From NCBI GenBank assembly GCA_046155505.1, contig JBJXFK010000193.1:1-62599 (forward strand): a stretch of DNA of 62,599 bases, written 5' to 3'. Below the pieces are notes generated by a model, which saw only the letters and a list, made by a program, of their open reading frames with translations, was not told the origin of the DNA and did no database searches. This DNA comes from JBJXFK01 sp046155505 (GTDB taxonomy: Bacteria; Planctomycetota; Phycisphaerae; UBA1845; Fen-1342). The position numbers and the translations under genes are program-made. Position 1 is the stretch's first letter. Each line of letters opens with the position of its first letter. Below are positions 6,969 through 16,700 of the stretch, one piece after another.

Positions 6969-9900
6969 TCACGGGCACACAGCACCGAAGCTTCCGAGCA
7001 CGATTGCGAGATCCGACAGATCGACATCGCCGTCGCCGTCCGTGTCGCCTTCGTGCGGCAACGCGCCGCCAGAAGTTCCGAAGTTCGCCAGCAATCCCGC
7101 CAGATCCGACAGATTCACGACGCCGTCGCCGTTCAAATCGCCAGGGCACGGCGGCGCGGTGGGGATGCACACTTCGGACACGACCAAGTCGTCGAAGTAC
7201 ATGCCGCTCGTACCGCCCGCCGTCGGCTCGCCGGCGTAGAGGTCGATCGCCTGAATCCGCGGCTGACCGTTGGTCGAACCCGAGTTCGTCCACTGCACGC
7301 CGTCGATGAACTGCTGTTCGTTGTACCAGCCCGTCACGAGGTCATTGGCGAGGTCGATCTCCATTCGCAACGTGACCCACTGCCCGCGAATGAGCGGCAG
7401 CGTTTGCGTCGGACGCTGGAGGTCGCCGACCGTGTTGTTGTCCGCGTTGAAGAACACGTTGGGCGACCAGTTGAACGGCTCGGGATACGTATTGAGCAGC
7501 ACGAACCAGCCGGTGCCGGTCGCGTCCTGCGGGACAAACGTCTGGATTTCGAGGTCGTAGAGTGGTTGCGTCAAGTTGACCGACAGGACGGTGTCATCGC
7601 CAGGCGTGCCGGCGATATTGCCGACGATCTTCACCGACGACGAGCCGCTCGACGCTTGTTCGCGCGTCACCTGCCCGCAACCGGCCGCACTGCCCGACCA
7701 GGCGTTCCAGTCGCTCTGGGCGCAAAGCTCGGCGATCGCGTAGTTCTCGAAGTCCTCGACGACTGGGACGTGCCAGACCACCGGATCGGTGTCGGCCTGC
7801 GTCGTCTCCGAGCCGATGAGGACCAGTTCTTCTATTCCGGCGGCGCGGATTGCGTAGTGTTCGAGGTAGTCGAAAGCGCCGTTGGCGTTTTCGGCCAGGA
7901 TTCGAACCTCGTCACCCAGCACGCCCGAGGCACCGCCGACCCAGATCGCGCATTCGTCGCGCCATTTCCAACGTCCGCAGGCGACCGGCGGACCGAAGTC
8001 GCGCAGCACCTGGCGCTTGCTGCAACGGATCGGCCATTCGGTGGAGTCGACGCGGACCGCGATCGATGGGGGGACGATATGCTCTGAGACCAGACGGTCG
8101 TCGCGAAGCACCTGAACGCGATGAATCGTGGTGCCGGCGGGTGAGTAGTCGGAGTCGATCTCCATTTCCGGCCCGGTGCGCGTGACGCGCGAGTAGCCGA
8201 GGTCTTGTCCGCCAACGCCACCGAGCGAACCGACGAACGCCTGCTCGATGAATGCACCGTCGTTGCCGGTCGATCCGATTTCAAAGTGGACGTCGACGGC
8301 TTCCGCGTTACCGACGTCGATGCTCACGCCGTCGTTGCCGGTGCTGCCGAGGCCTGATATTCCGAGCGAGCCTTCATTTGCGTCGAGGTGCGCGAGTCCG
8401 AGCACTGTCGTTCGGCGATCACCGAAGACCGGGCCGCCGCCGAGGACTTGAATGGTGGCCGGAGCGGCACCGAACGGCAGAGCGACGGTCATCTGAACGC
8501 CTTGCTCCTTGATGGCGCGGTAGGCCACCGGTCGCAGGGTACCGATGATGAGCTGGCTGGCGGTTGCGGAGTGGCCGAGCGAGCTGGTGAACGTGCGCGG
8601 CTGGGCAAACGTGACGACGGTCCAGTCGTCGATGATCGGCGGCGGGCAGCCGAGGCATGGGTCGTTCTTGATGCAGGCCACCGAGCTGATGTCCTTGCCG
8701 TTGACGGAGACGGTCGCGGTCGGCGCGGTATCCCACGGCGGACGGGTTGGCGGGAATGTGTCATCGACGTACCACAGGATTGATGATCCGGGTTCGTTTG
8801 GTTCGACCGGCACGGAGAATTGAACCTCAGCTTCATCCACGACAATATTCGTGGCAGCCCAGCAGCAGCGAACCGGGAAGTCGCCGAGGAATCCGAGCCT
8901 GACGACCGTGCCGAGCGGAAGATTCTGCATGCACGGCGGGTCGAGTTGCCAGGTCCAGCCTTGGCCGCCGGCAGTTTCGGCCAGCATGGCGGGCACGCTG
9001 TTGGGCTCGTTTGGTTCGACCGGAGGCGAAAAGGTGAAGGCGGGTAACGCCGTTGAGCCGGCATTTGTGATATTGTGAATCGCGCCGAGATGCCAGAGCG
9101 GCGGCGGGCAGTATTTGACGCGCAGGTCGATGTAATCGACGGCGGTGTCATCCTGGACGTAGAAATCGAGCCAGTTGTCGGCCAGGGAACCGAGCATGTT
9201 GTCGCACATGCCGGGTGCGGTGGGCGCGGTGGAGCCGAGGTTGATGGAAATAGTTTTGGTGGTTCCGGTTGTCCACGGGCCGGCGGGGACAAGGGCGCTG
9301 ATTGCACTGCCCCAGTTGAACTGAGCCGGGCCGCCGGAACTTTTCAGGTCGAGGGAAAGCGAGTCATTGGTCGAGAGCGATGTCTCACAAGCGCGTATGC
9401 GCGTCGTCAGATGCGCTTCGACGACGCCGCCGAACGGAATGTTGAAGGAGTGGCCCATGCCGGCGTCGATCTGGCAACTGTCGAAGCCTTTCCATGTGGT
9501 GCGGATGGCGTTGAGCTCTGGGCGTCGAAACGGCTGCGGGTCTTTGAAGATAAATCCCGGCCAGGTGCGGAAGTTATCATTTTTTCCGGCGCGATAGGTG
9601 CGATACGGCGCGTCGCACGGGCAGACGGTGATGCAGAGTCGGGCGTAATCGACGCATGTGTCGTCCTGCACCATGATGTCGAGCAGTCGGGCGGCGCTGA
9701 GTTGCGGAATGATGCTGACCGTGCCGCTTGCCGTGGGCAGCGCGCAGAGGTCGAGCACGAATGTGCTGACGACGCCCGCGGACCAGTTGGCGGGGCCGCC
9801 CAAAGCGTCGATGCGGTTTGCCCACGCGAAAGCGGTGCCGCCCTGATGGAGCAGGCTGATGGTGTCATTGTCGCTATCGGCGCAGCAGCCGGCTTTCATG

Positions 9901-10799
9901 GTGATTTCAAGCTGCGCGGCGACGATGTTTCCGGGCAGGTTTTTGAATGTGTGCGCGAACCAATGCGTGTTTTCGACGCACTCATCGAACGACTTGACCG
10001 AGCGCGGGATCGACGTGACGTAGTTCGAAAGCGGCACGCGCGGCGAAACGGGATCGACCGGTCCGGCGAACGAGTCGTCCCGACCGGCTTCGTACCCGAT
10101 CACTTGCGGCGTCACGCCCGGCGGGCACTCAAAGCAGCAAGGGTCGCACTCGATGTCGATTCGCGCGCTGAATATGATTCCGGCGGCGTGCGCGCCAATA
10201 TCTCGTTGGTAGAGATAGAGCCAGTTCAGCCCAGGGATCACCTGGCCGGTGATCGTGCGGGTTGCTGTGCTGTGCGTCGTGTGCGTGCCGCCGCTGATCA
10301 CCGGGGCGGTGGCGAGGCCGTTGACGTAGACACCGGTCGTATTCGCGCCGCCGCTGGGATCGCCGAGCGAATCATCGACGGCCCAGCACAGCTCAATGGT
10401 CGCGTTTTCGATGCACGGGCTCGTGATGTCGAATGGAATCGCGTACAGCACACTGTCGTGGAAATCGTTGTCGTTGTAGTTGATCCAGCGCGCTTGCGGG
10501 TCGCAGGGCAGCGACGTGATCCAGCCCGGGTACGCACCGACGACCATCGCTGCCGGCCCGGTTTGCGCGGGGTTGAACCACGCAGCGTTGAACGGCGTCG
10601 CCGATAGCTGTCCGGAAAGTGCGACCGTTGCGTGACGACGGACGATGTCGTCGAGCTGTCCGGGGCTGCCGGGCAGGCCGGCGACTTGGCCGCTGCGCAG
10701 AATAATGGTCTCGCAAGGCTGTGCCGACGCAGCAGCGGCGGAGAGCAACAGCGCCACGCCGGACCCTAGTGCTGCTCTGATCCACCTGACACGGTTCAT
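6969..10799 (-). CDS. Large secreted protein with C-terminal dockerin-like repeats
   Basis: This is a 1276-residue extracellular protein of unknown function. A signal peptide (RAALGSGVALLLSAAAASAQ) opens it. The body is built from repeated beta-rich modules: LLDIMVQDDTCVDY and WLDFYVQDDTAVDY occupy equivalent places in two successive modules, and cysteine-rich seams (CDPCCFECPPG, CPCDAPY) separate them. A region near residues 1040-1190 (DFENYA, then GWFVLLN) looks like a concanavalin-type lectin fold. The last 60 residues hold two dockerin-like calcium loops, DLNGDGVVNLSDLAGLLANFG and DTDGDGDVDLSDLAIVLGSFG. GGGAG before ATG 10799 decides the start. No cohesin partner is visible. Confidence 0.75.
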   Translation of the reverse strand: MNRVRWIRAALGSGVALLLSAAAASAQPCETIILRSGQVAGLPGSPGQLDDIVRRHATVALSGQLSATPFNAAWFNPAQTGPAAMVVGAYPGWITSLPCDPQARWINYNDNDFHDSVLYAIPFDITSPCIENATIELCWAVDDSLGDPSGGANTTGVYVNGLATAPVISGGTHTTHSTATRTITGQVIPGLNWLYLYQRDIGAHAAGIIFSARIDIECDPCCFECPPGVTPQVIGYEAGRDDSFAGPVDPVSPRVPLSNYVTSIPRSVKSFDECVENTHWFAHTFKNLPGNIVAAQLEITMKAGCCADSDNDTISLLHQGGTAFAWANRIDALGGPANWSAGVVSTFVLDLCALPTASGTVSIIPQLSAARLLDIMVQDDTCVDYARLCITVCPCDAPYRTYRAGKNDNFRTWPGFIFKDPQPFRRPELNAIRTTWKGFDSCQIDAGMGHSFNIPFGGVVEAHLTTRIRACETSLSTNDSLSLDLKSSGGPAQFNWGSAISALVPAGPWTTGTTKTISINLGSTAPTAPGMCDNMLGSLADNWLDFYVQDDTAVDYIDLRVKYCPPPLWHLGAIHNITNAGSTALPAFTFSPPVEPNEPNSVPAMLAETAGGQGWTWQLDPPCMQNLPLGTVVRLGFLGDFPVRCCWAATNIVVDEAEVQFSVPVEPNEPGSSILWYVDDTFPPTRPPWDTAPTATVSVNGKDISSVACIKNDPCLGCPPPIIDDWTVVTFAQPRTFTSSLGHSATASQLIIGTLRPVAYRAIKEQGVQMTVALPFGAAPATIQVLGGGPVFGDRRTTVLGLAHLDANEGSLGISGLGSTGNDGVSIDVGNAEAVDVHFEIGSTGNDGAFIEQAFVGSLGGVGGQDLGYSRVTRTGPEMEIDSDYSPAGTTIHRVQVLRDDRLVSEHIVPPSIAVRVDSTEWPIRCSKRQVLRDFGPPVACGRWKWRDECAIWVGGASGVLGDEVRILAENANGAFDYLEHYAIRAAGIEELVLIGSETTQADTDPVVWHVPVVEDFENYAIAELCAQSDWNAWSGSAAGCGQVTREQASSGSSSVKIVGNIAGTPGDDTVLSVNLTQPLYDLEIQTFVPQDATGTGWFVLLNTYPEPFNWSPNVFFNADNNTVGDLQRPTQTLPLIRGQWVTLRMEIDLANDLVTGWYNEQQFIDGVQWTNSGSTNGQPRIQAIDLYAGEPTAGGTSGMYFDDLVVSEVCIPTAPPCPGDLNGDGVVNLSDLAGLLANFGTSGGALPHEGDTDGDGDVDLSDLAIVLGSFGAVCP

Positions 10800-10973
10800 T
10801 TGAGGTTCTCCCTTGTTCGTTCCGCGACGGGGGACTCGCTGTCCCGGCGTCGCTCGCGTTGATGTTGCTCTACCCATTGCGGCGGGGTCGGACGATCTAA
10901 CACTTGCCGACATATTTGCGGCAATTCCTCATCAGTTGCTCGGCTACGACGGGAGAAACGGATGAGAACGAAG

Positions 10974-11009
10974 AAGCGCGCGGTCGAGAGTGATCTCAAC
11001 CGCGCGCTT
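10974..11009 (-). terminator. Hairpin 52 bases after the dockerin gene ending at 11061
   Basis: An 11-base-pair stem (AAGCGCGCGGT with ACCGCGCGCTT) encloses a 14-base loop. It lies 52 bases past the stop of the minus-strand gene, followed by a pyrimidine-rich CTTCGTTCTC. An almost identical hairpin, loop included, sits at the same distance behind the next paralogous gene. Confidence 0.6.
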
Positions 11010-11060
11010 CCGATGATTCTGCGGTCCGTGGTGCGTGGCGGCGGAGTCGCGCTCGCCGGG

Positions 11061-11831
11061 TCAGCAGGCCGTGCCGAAGTTTCCTAGCATTATTGCGAGA
11101 TCGGTCAGGTTGACGTTGCCGTCGAGGTCGAGGTCGCCGTCGGTGTACGTCACGTCGCCAGACACGCCGAAGTTTGTGAGCAGCACGGCCAGGTCACTCA
11201 AATTCACGCCGCCGTCGCCGTTCAAGTCGCCGGGGCACACCGGTCCAAGCACGACAAATTCAAGGTCGTTGTAGTTGACCGGGACCACCCGGAACTGCTC
11301 GACCTCGAACGTGAAGGGGTTGATGAGTGCGAAAATCATCGCGAAGTCGCCGCTCGCCACTTCGCCGGCGTCGAACTCGCCCACGATCGGCGGCAGTTCG
11401 ATCGGAAGACCGACAAACTGCATCCCCGTGACGACTGGACCCACAGCGATCAGGTCAGGAGCGTCAGGAAGCGCGGCAGCCTCAATGAGGAGCGGCTGTT
11501 CCGCGTTGGAGCGCACTGCGAAGTTCTGTCCGTCGGCCCGCCCGACGACGATGATCGAGTCGGTCGAGCCCAGAATGCCGCTTGTGTTGAGCGACGGATG
11601 AGATCCCTGCAAAATGCCATCCCCTGGACGCGGTGCAGCTGCCATCGCGATGTCAATGCAGGCCATCGCTCCACTGGGAAGCCCAAAATCTTCGCAGCGA
11701 AGCCAATCGGCCGGAATTGTCATGTATGCCGGCCCGCCGGTCGTCGGGTAGCAAAGTACAACTGCGCTGGAGGCGGAAGTAGCCATCATGCCGCTGACCG
11801 AGGCCAATGAGAGTAGTCGCTTGAAGTTCAT
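11061..11831 (-). CDS. Secreted dockerin-type protein, copy A of a tandem pair
   Basis: This is a 256-residue protein with a signal peptide (RLLSLASVSGMMATSASSA). A central domain of about 150 residues is shared with the next gene: both have LLIEAAALPDAPD- or IEVAALPAAPD-like strands, FVGLPIELPPIVGEFDAGEV-like strands and DLEFVVLGPVCPGDLNG joining to the C-terminus. Two dockerin-like calcium loops end the protein (DLNGDGGVNLSDLAVLLTNFG, DLDLDGNVNLTDLAIMLGNFG). GGAG eight bases before ATG 11831 supports the start. The gene and its downstream hairpin form a tandem duplication with the gene at 12131-12889. The function of the shared domain is unknown. Confidence 0.75.
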   Translation of the reverse strand: MNFKRLLSLASVSGMMATSASSAVVLCYPTTGGPAYMTIPADWLRCEDFGLPSGAMACIDIAMAAAPRPGDGILQGSHPSLNTSGILGSTDSIIVVGRADGQNFAVRSNAEQPLLIEAAALPDAPDLIAVGPVVTGMQFVGLPIELPPIVGEFDAGEVASGDFAMIFALINPFTFEVEQFRVVPVNYNDLEFVVLGPVCPGDLNGDGGVNLSDLAVLLTNFGVSGDVTYTDGDLDLDGNVNLTDLAIMLGNFGTAC

Positions 11832-12043
11832 GTTGTGTTCTCCGATGCTGTTTGGCGGATTACCAGCTCCGGCCGGCATACACGCTTTGTCTCCACATCA
11901 CATTGAATCGTGTACCGACGAACTTGCAGTTGCGGATCAGATTCCTGCGCCGATTGGCCGATGCCCGGCTCAAACGGCACAGGCCGAGTCCGAAGCACCC
12001 AAGCGCAGTCGAGCGCTCTAATTCCAGTCGACCGCGCAAAATG

Positions 12044-12079
12044 GAGCGCGCGGTCGAGAGTGATCTCCACCGCGCGCTC
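12044..12079 (-). terminator. Hairpin 52 bases after the dockerin gene ending at 12131
   Basis: The 11-base-pair stem GAGCGCGCGGT/ACCGCGCGCTC has a 14-base loop differing from the hairpin at 10974-11009 at one position. An alternative stem (TCGACCGCGC near 12028 with GCGCGGTCGA near 12048) competes with it on the distal side. It probably terminates the minus-strand gene. Confidence 0.55.
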
Positions 12080-12130
12080 AAACCGAACTTACACCGCTCG
12101 ACGTTGCACAGCGCCAGCGTGTTCACCGAC

Positions 12131-12889
12131 TCAGCAACCCGAACCGAAGCTAGCCAGCAGCGTCGCGAGATCGGACAGGTTGACGCTGCCGTCGCCGTCA
12201 ATGTCAGCCGCAGACGGACCGGAGACGCCAAAATCACCGAGCAGAATCGCCAAGTCAGACAAGTTGATCATCGCGTCGCCATTCAAGTCAGCCGGGCACG
12301 GCGGGCTAAGGATGACAAATTCGAGATCGGCGTACTGCACCGGCACAATTCGAAAATCGAGCACATCGGATGTCGCCGCGTCGAATCGCGCGAAGTACAT
12401 CGCGAAGTCGCCCTCATCCACATCGCCGGCGTGAAAGTCACCGGTGACGGACGGCAGCTCGATCGGATTTCCGAAGAACTCCACTCCGGTGAGAACCGGG
12501 CCGAGCGCGATCATGTCCGGTGCGGCCGGCAGCGCGGCGACCTCGATACGGTCAGGAATTTCGGGGCTCGAGCGCACCGCGAAGTTCTCGCCGTCGATCC
12601 TGCCGACAAAGGCAACTTCGCCGATCGCGCCCAACACGACGCTGGTGTTGAGAAACGGATGCGACCCGAACAGGACGCCCTCGACGTTCGGCGGTGCGGC
12701 TCCCGCCGCCAGGTCATAGCAGGCCTCGCCGGGACCCAACGGTGCTAAATCCCTGCAACGGATGTTCGGAACGTCAATGCAGCGTCGGTTCCCGGCCGAG
12801 TCATTGAAGCAGAGGCACAGAGCGCCCCACACGTTCGTGCTCAGAAGCAGGCTACCCGACGCCAGCGCGAGCATTCGCTTACCGTTCAT
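12131..12889 (-). CDS. Secreted dockerin-type protein, copy B of a tandem pair
   Basis: The 252-residue product is a paralog of the gene at 11061-11831. It begins with a signal peptide (MLALASGSLLLSTNVWG) and shares the central domain, for example GSHPFLNTSVVLGAIGEVAFVGRIDG against the neighbour's GSHPSLNTSGILGSTDSIIVVGRADG, given here only as matching positions around residues 80-105. Two dockerin-like loops close it (DLNGDAMINLSDLAILLGDFG, DIDGDGSVNLSDLATLLASFG). GGGAG seven bases before ATG 12889 decides the start. The cysteine-rich N-terminal part (CLCFNDS, CRDL) differs from the copy and may have diverged in ligand. Confidence 0.75.
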   Translation of the reverse strand: MNGKRMLALASGSLLLSTNVWGALCLCFNDSAGNRRCIDVPNIRCRDLAPLGPGEACYDLAAGAAPPNVEGVLFGSHPFLNTSVVLGAIGEVAFVGRIDGENFAVRSSPEIPDRIEVAALPAAPDMIALGPVLTGVEFFGNPIELPSVTGDFHAGDVDEGDFAMYFARFDAATSDVLDFRIVPVQYADLEFVILSPPCPADLNGDAMINLSDLAILLGDFGVSGPSAADIDGDGSVNLSDLATLLASFGSGC

Positions 12890-13150
12890 GATCAATCTCC
12901 CGTTGTTCAGCTTGCCGCACCCCCGGCGGCCGGCAGGCTCGGGCGTTCCCGATTCCGATCGGGACGGACGCTCGTGCCTGTGCATCAGATTGCGGCGGGC
13001 GGCGAAAATCTAACAGTTGCGTTCAGTCTTTGGCGTCGCTGCGGGATCGTCGCCGCTTACACTATGCTGTGGTAACTTGCTGCGGGACGGTCCGTTTCAT
13101 CGGTTCGGCGCACTTTTGAATCGGGGCTGCCGGATTGGAGTGCTTGGTCG

Positions 13151-13744
13151 ATGATCACGCATACCACAACACAACTTCTGGCTGAGCTTCGAAGCTCGTC
13201 GGGCGAAACCGCGTGGGTCGATTTTGACGCGCGCTATCGACCAGTGCTGCAACGATTCGCGACCCAGCTTGGGTTCGCGTCGAGCGACGCCGATGAATTG
13301 GCACAACAGACACTGACCGAGTTTTGTCGCGCGTTTCGCGAGGGTCTGTACGATCCGGCACGCGGACGTCTGCGGAGCTGGCTGATCGGCATCGCGCGCA
13401 ATGTCGGGCATGCAATGAGACGTAATCGCGGTGCGGCGCGCGTCGGCGGAAACAGCGTTCTCGACACCCTACCCGACGAGGCTGCTCTCACGCACATCTG
13501 GGACGAGCAGCGCGAGAAGGAAGTCTTTGATCAGGCGATGCGCACGCTGCGCGCGTCCTCGCGCATGGATCAGGTCACCATTCAGGCATTCGAACTCTAC
13601 GCCATTCGCGGAATCGACGTAGATGAAGTTGCGAAGCGCTGCGACATGAGCGTCGATACGGTGTACGTGATTAAGAACCGCCTGACAAAGCGGCTGCGCG
13701 AGATCGTGGCCGAGCTGACGGCCGCGTACGAGGAAGGCGAATGA
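13151..13744 (+). CDS. ECF-type sigma factor paired with a Ser/Thr kinase
   Basis: This is a 197-residue sigma factor. Region 2 spans about residues 25-90 (YRPVLQRFATQLGFASSDADELAQQTL, then GRLRSWLIGIARNVGHAMRR). Region 4 is IDVDEVAKRCDMSVDTVYVIKNRL with a recognition helix ending in KRLREIV. GGAG lies ten bases before ATG 13151. Its stop overlaps the kinase start as ATGA. Sigma/kinase pairs of this kind are a known planctomycete theme; the kinase would control sigma activity or receive the same signal. A related tail sequence (LTAAY-x-EGE) is found directly before the second kinase gene. Confidence 0.9.
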   Translation: MITHTTTQLLAELRSSSGETAWVDFDARYRPVLQRFATQLGFASSDADELAQQTLTEFCRAFREGLYDPARGRLRSWLIGIARNVGHAMRRNRGAARVGGNSVLDTLPDEAALTHIWDEQREKEVFDQAMRTLRASSRMDQVTIQAFELYAIRGIDVDEVAKRCDMSVDTVYVIKNRLTKRLREIVAELTAAYEEGE

Positions 13745-16700
13745 GCGGATCGTGTCCGTCGCCGCGTGTACTCGAAGCGATCGCCGCGAGCGGCGCCGCG
13801 AGCGGCGCCGCAAGCGATCACGACAGCCAACACGTCGCCAACTGTGCGTCGTGCCAGGCGGCGCTGCGCGAAATCCGCGAAAATGACAGCTTTCTGTCAC
13901 ATGCGGCGGCACTGCGGGCTGAATCGATTGGAGGCCGGCACACAGGCGAAAACGCCGGGGCAATTGAGATTCCCGGCTACCAGATGCTCGGCGAGATCAG
14001 TCGCGGCGGGCAGGGTGTCGTGCTGCGCGCGATTCAACTCGACACCAAACGTGCGGCAGCGGTGAAGATGTTGCTGGGCGGCGCATTCGCGACGCCGCGT
14101 CAGGAGCGGCGATTCGATCGGGAGATCGAACTCGCCGCCAGCCTGCGGCACCCGAATATCGTCAACATCTTCGAATCGGGCACGACGCGCTATGGTTGCC
14201 GCTACGTTGCGATGGAGTACATCGACGCGGTGCCGCTCGATCGCTATGTGCAGAGCGGCCTCGCGCGCGATAGCGGTCGCGAACACATTCGGCGAGTCGT
14301 CGCGCTGCTGACGGACGTCGTTGATGCACTCCGCCACGCGCACGGCAACGGAGTCATCCACCGCGACCTAAAGCCCTCGAATATCTTGGTCGACGCCGCC
14401 GGCTCGCCGCACGTCGTCGATTTCGGCCTCGCGCGCCCGGTGCAGCGCGCCGACGATGCGACCGTGACGGGCGAATTCGCAGGCACCCCGCTGTTCGCCG
14501 CTCCGGAGCAGTTTCGCGGCATCGGCGAGTCGATCGATGTGCGCACCGATGTGTACGCGCTGGGCGTGCTGCTGTACTTCGCGCTCACCGGCCGATGTCC
14601 GCACAGCGGTGCGTCGATGCGCGAACTGATGCGCGCGATTGTGGAAGACGCTGCGGATCGCCCGTCGCGGCACAACCCGGATGTCGATGACGATCTCGAC
14701 ACGATCGTGCTGAAGTCACTCGCGAAGGAGAAAGAGCGACGCTACCAGAGCGCGGCGGAGCTGTACGACGACCTGCAACGCTACGTTCGCGACGAGGTGA
14801 TCGCCGCCAAACGCGACAGCGCGATTTACGTGCTCCGCAAAACGGTAGGGCGATACCGTCTCGGCTTTGTAGCGGCTGCGGCGGTCTTCGTGCTCGCGAC
14901 GACGATGGTGATTCTGGCGGTGCGCAGCGCCGAACGCCTGCGCATCGAGCGTGATCAGGCCGACGTTGCCCGCAACGAAGCCGGCCGACAGCGCAACATC
15001 GCGGTCGCCGTTAAGAACTTCATGCAGCAGATCGTCTCGGACGCCGACCCCCACAAGCGAGGCCGGCCGGATCTGACGATGCGCGAAGTTCTGCAGGCCG
15101 CGATCGCAGATGTTGAGAGCGGTCGCTTCGCCGCCGATCCCGAGGTGGAGGCCGAGGTGCGTCTGACGCTTGCCGCGACGCTCGCGCCGCTGGGCGCGCA
15201 GGAAGCGTCGGAGCGGCAGTGCCGCGCGGCGATCGCGATGATTGAAGCCCTGCATGGGCGCGAGCACGCGTCGCTCGCGCCGGCGATCGCATTGCTTGCA
15301 GATTTGCATAACGGTCGCGGTGACGTGGCGGGCGCGATCAAGCATCAGGATCGGCTGCTCGTGCTGCTCCGCCGCACGCATGTCGAGGGCAGCGACGAGG
15401 TGCAGAGTGCATTGCGCGGCATGTGCGTGCTGAAGCTGCGCAACGGCGATATGAAATCCGCCGAGGCGCTCGCTGTGGAGGTGATCGCCGTTGCGAAGGC
15501 GACGCACGGTGCGGATTCGACTGAATATGACCAGGCTCGCGAGTGCATGGTCGCGGTGTACAGCGAGCGCGGGGCGGCGAAGGAAGCCGCACAACTCGCA
15601 ATGGAGCTTTTGGAGCGAGCGGAGGCTCGCAGCGCCGACGTATCTCTCGAGCTCGGCATCGTGCTGAGCCAGGTGGTCACTTCGCTGAATGCGACCGGGG
15701 ATGCGCAGGCGATCGAGCTCGGGAAGCGCGCCGTGGCTATTTTTCTGGCACGGCTCGGCCCACACGCGGTAGATACCGCACGGGCCTATCACGACCTCGC
15801 GGTGGCGCATTATCGTGCCGACGAGATTGACGCCGCCTGGGAATACGCTACGAAGGCGGTCGACATCGCGAACGAGTTGATCAGCATGGACCCGCGCGGG
15901 CGCGGTGCAGTGTTCAATCTTGCCGCCACGTTGTGCGTGGCGAGAGGTGAGGTGCGGCGTGCGTTGCCGCTCATGCGCGAAGCGTACGCAATCGCGCAGG
16001 AATGGGTGCCCGCAAGCAGCGAATCGCTCGCGGCCAATATGAACAATCTGGCGATGGTGCAGGTGCTGACCGGTGGCGTCGATGCCGGAATCGGGCTCTT
16101 TCGCGAAGCGCTCGAGATTCGTCGCGGACTGCATGTGGACGTCGATCATGTGTCCGTGGCGGAAGGGTTGTGCAATCTGGGGTTTGCGCTCTTCATCGCC
16201 GGACTGGCGCAGGAGGCGGTCGCGCTGCTGAAAGACGGAACCGAGATGCGACAGCGCACGCTCGGGCCGAATCATGGCAAAACTGCCGAAGCGATGGTCA
16301 CATGGGCCGCAGCGCTGATCGAGCTGGACCGACTCGACGAAGCCGAAGTGCGACTCGATCGAGCGGCGAAAATTTTCGAGGCGGCAGGAATCGCAAACCC
16401 GGCTGCGCGGCGTGAGCAGGCACGCTGCTATCTGCGCCGCGGCGAGCACGCCATCGCGCGCGACATTCTCGCGCCGCACATTACGCTCGGCGGCGCTTCG
16501 ACCGAGCGGCACACGCTTCTGGCCGAAATCGTGTTTGCGCAAACACATCTCGCGCTGGGTTGCGACGAGTCGGCGCAGATCGGTCTGCAATCGGTCTATG
16601 CGCGCGCGATGCGATGTTATGGCCCCGATTCGTTCATCACTCGGCAAGCGGCACGCGTGATGGCAGAGTGCTACGATGCGCGCGGCAACACTGACCTCGC

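Noticed and set aside
7895..7912. GGATTCGAACCTC, resembling the reverse of a tRNA T-arm
   Set aside because: It lies inside the large dockerin coding sequence and no cloverleaf surrounds it.
9075..10607. Plus-strand open frame of about 510 codons opposite the large dockerin gene
   Set aside because: No signal, motif or ribosome binding site; the minus-strand gene has a signal peptide, repeats and dockerin loops.
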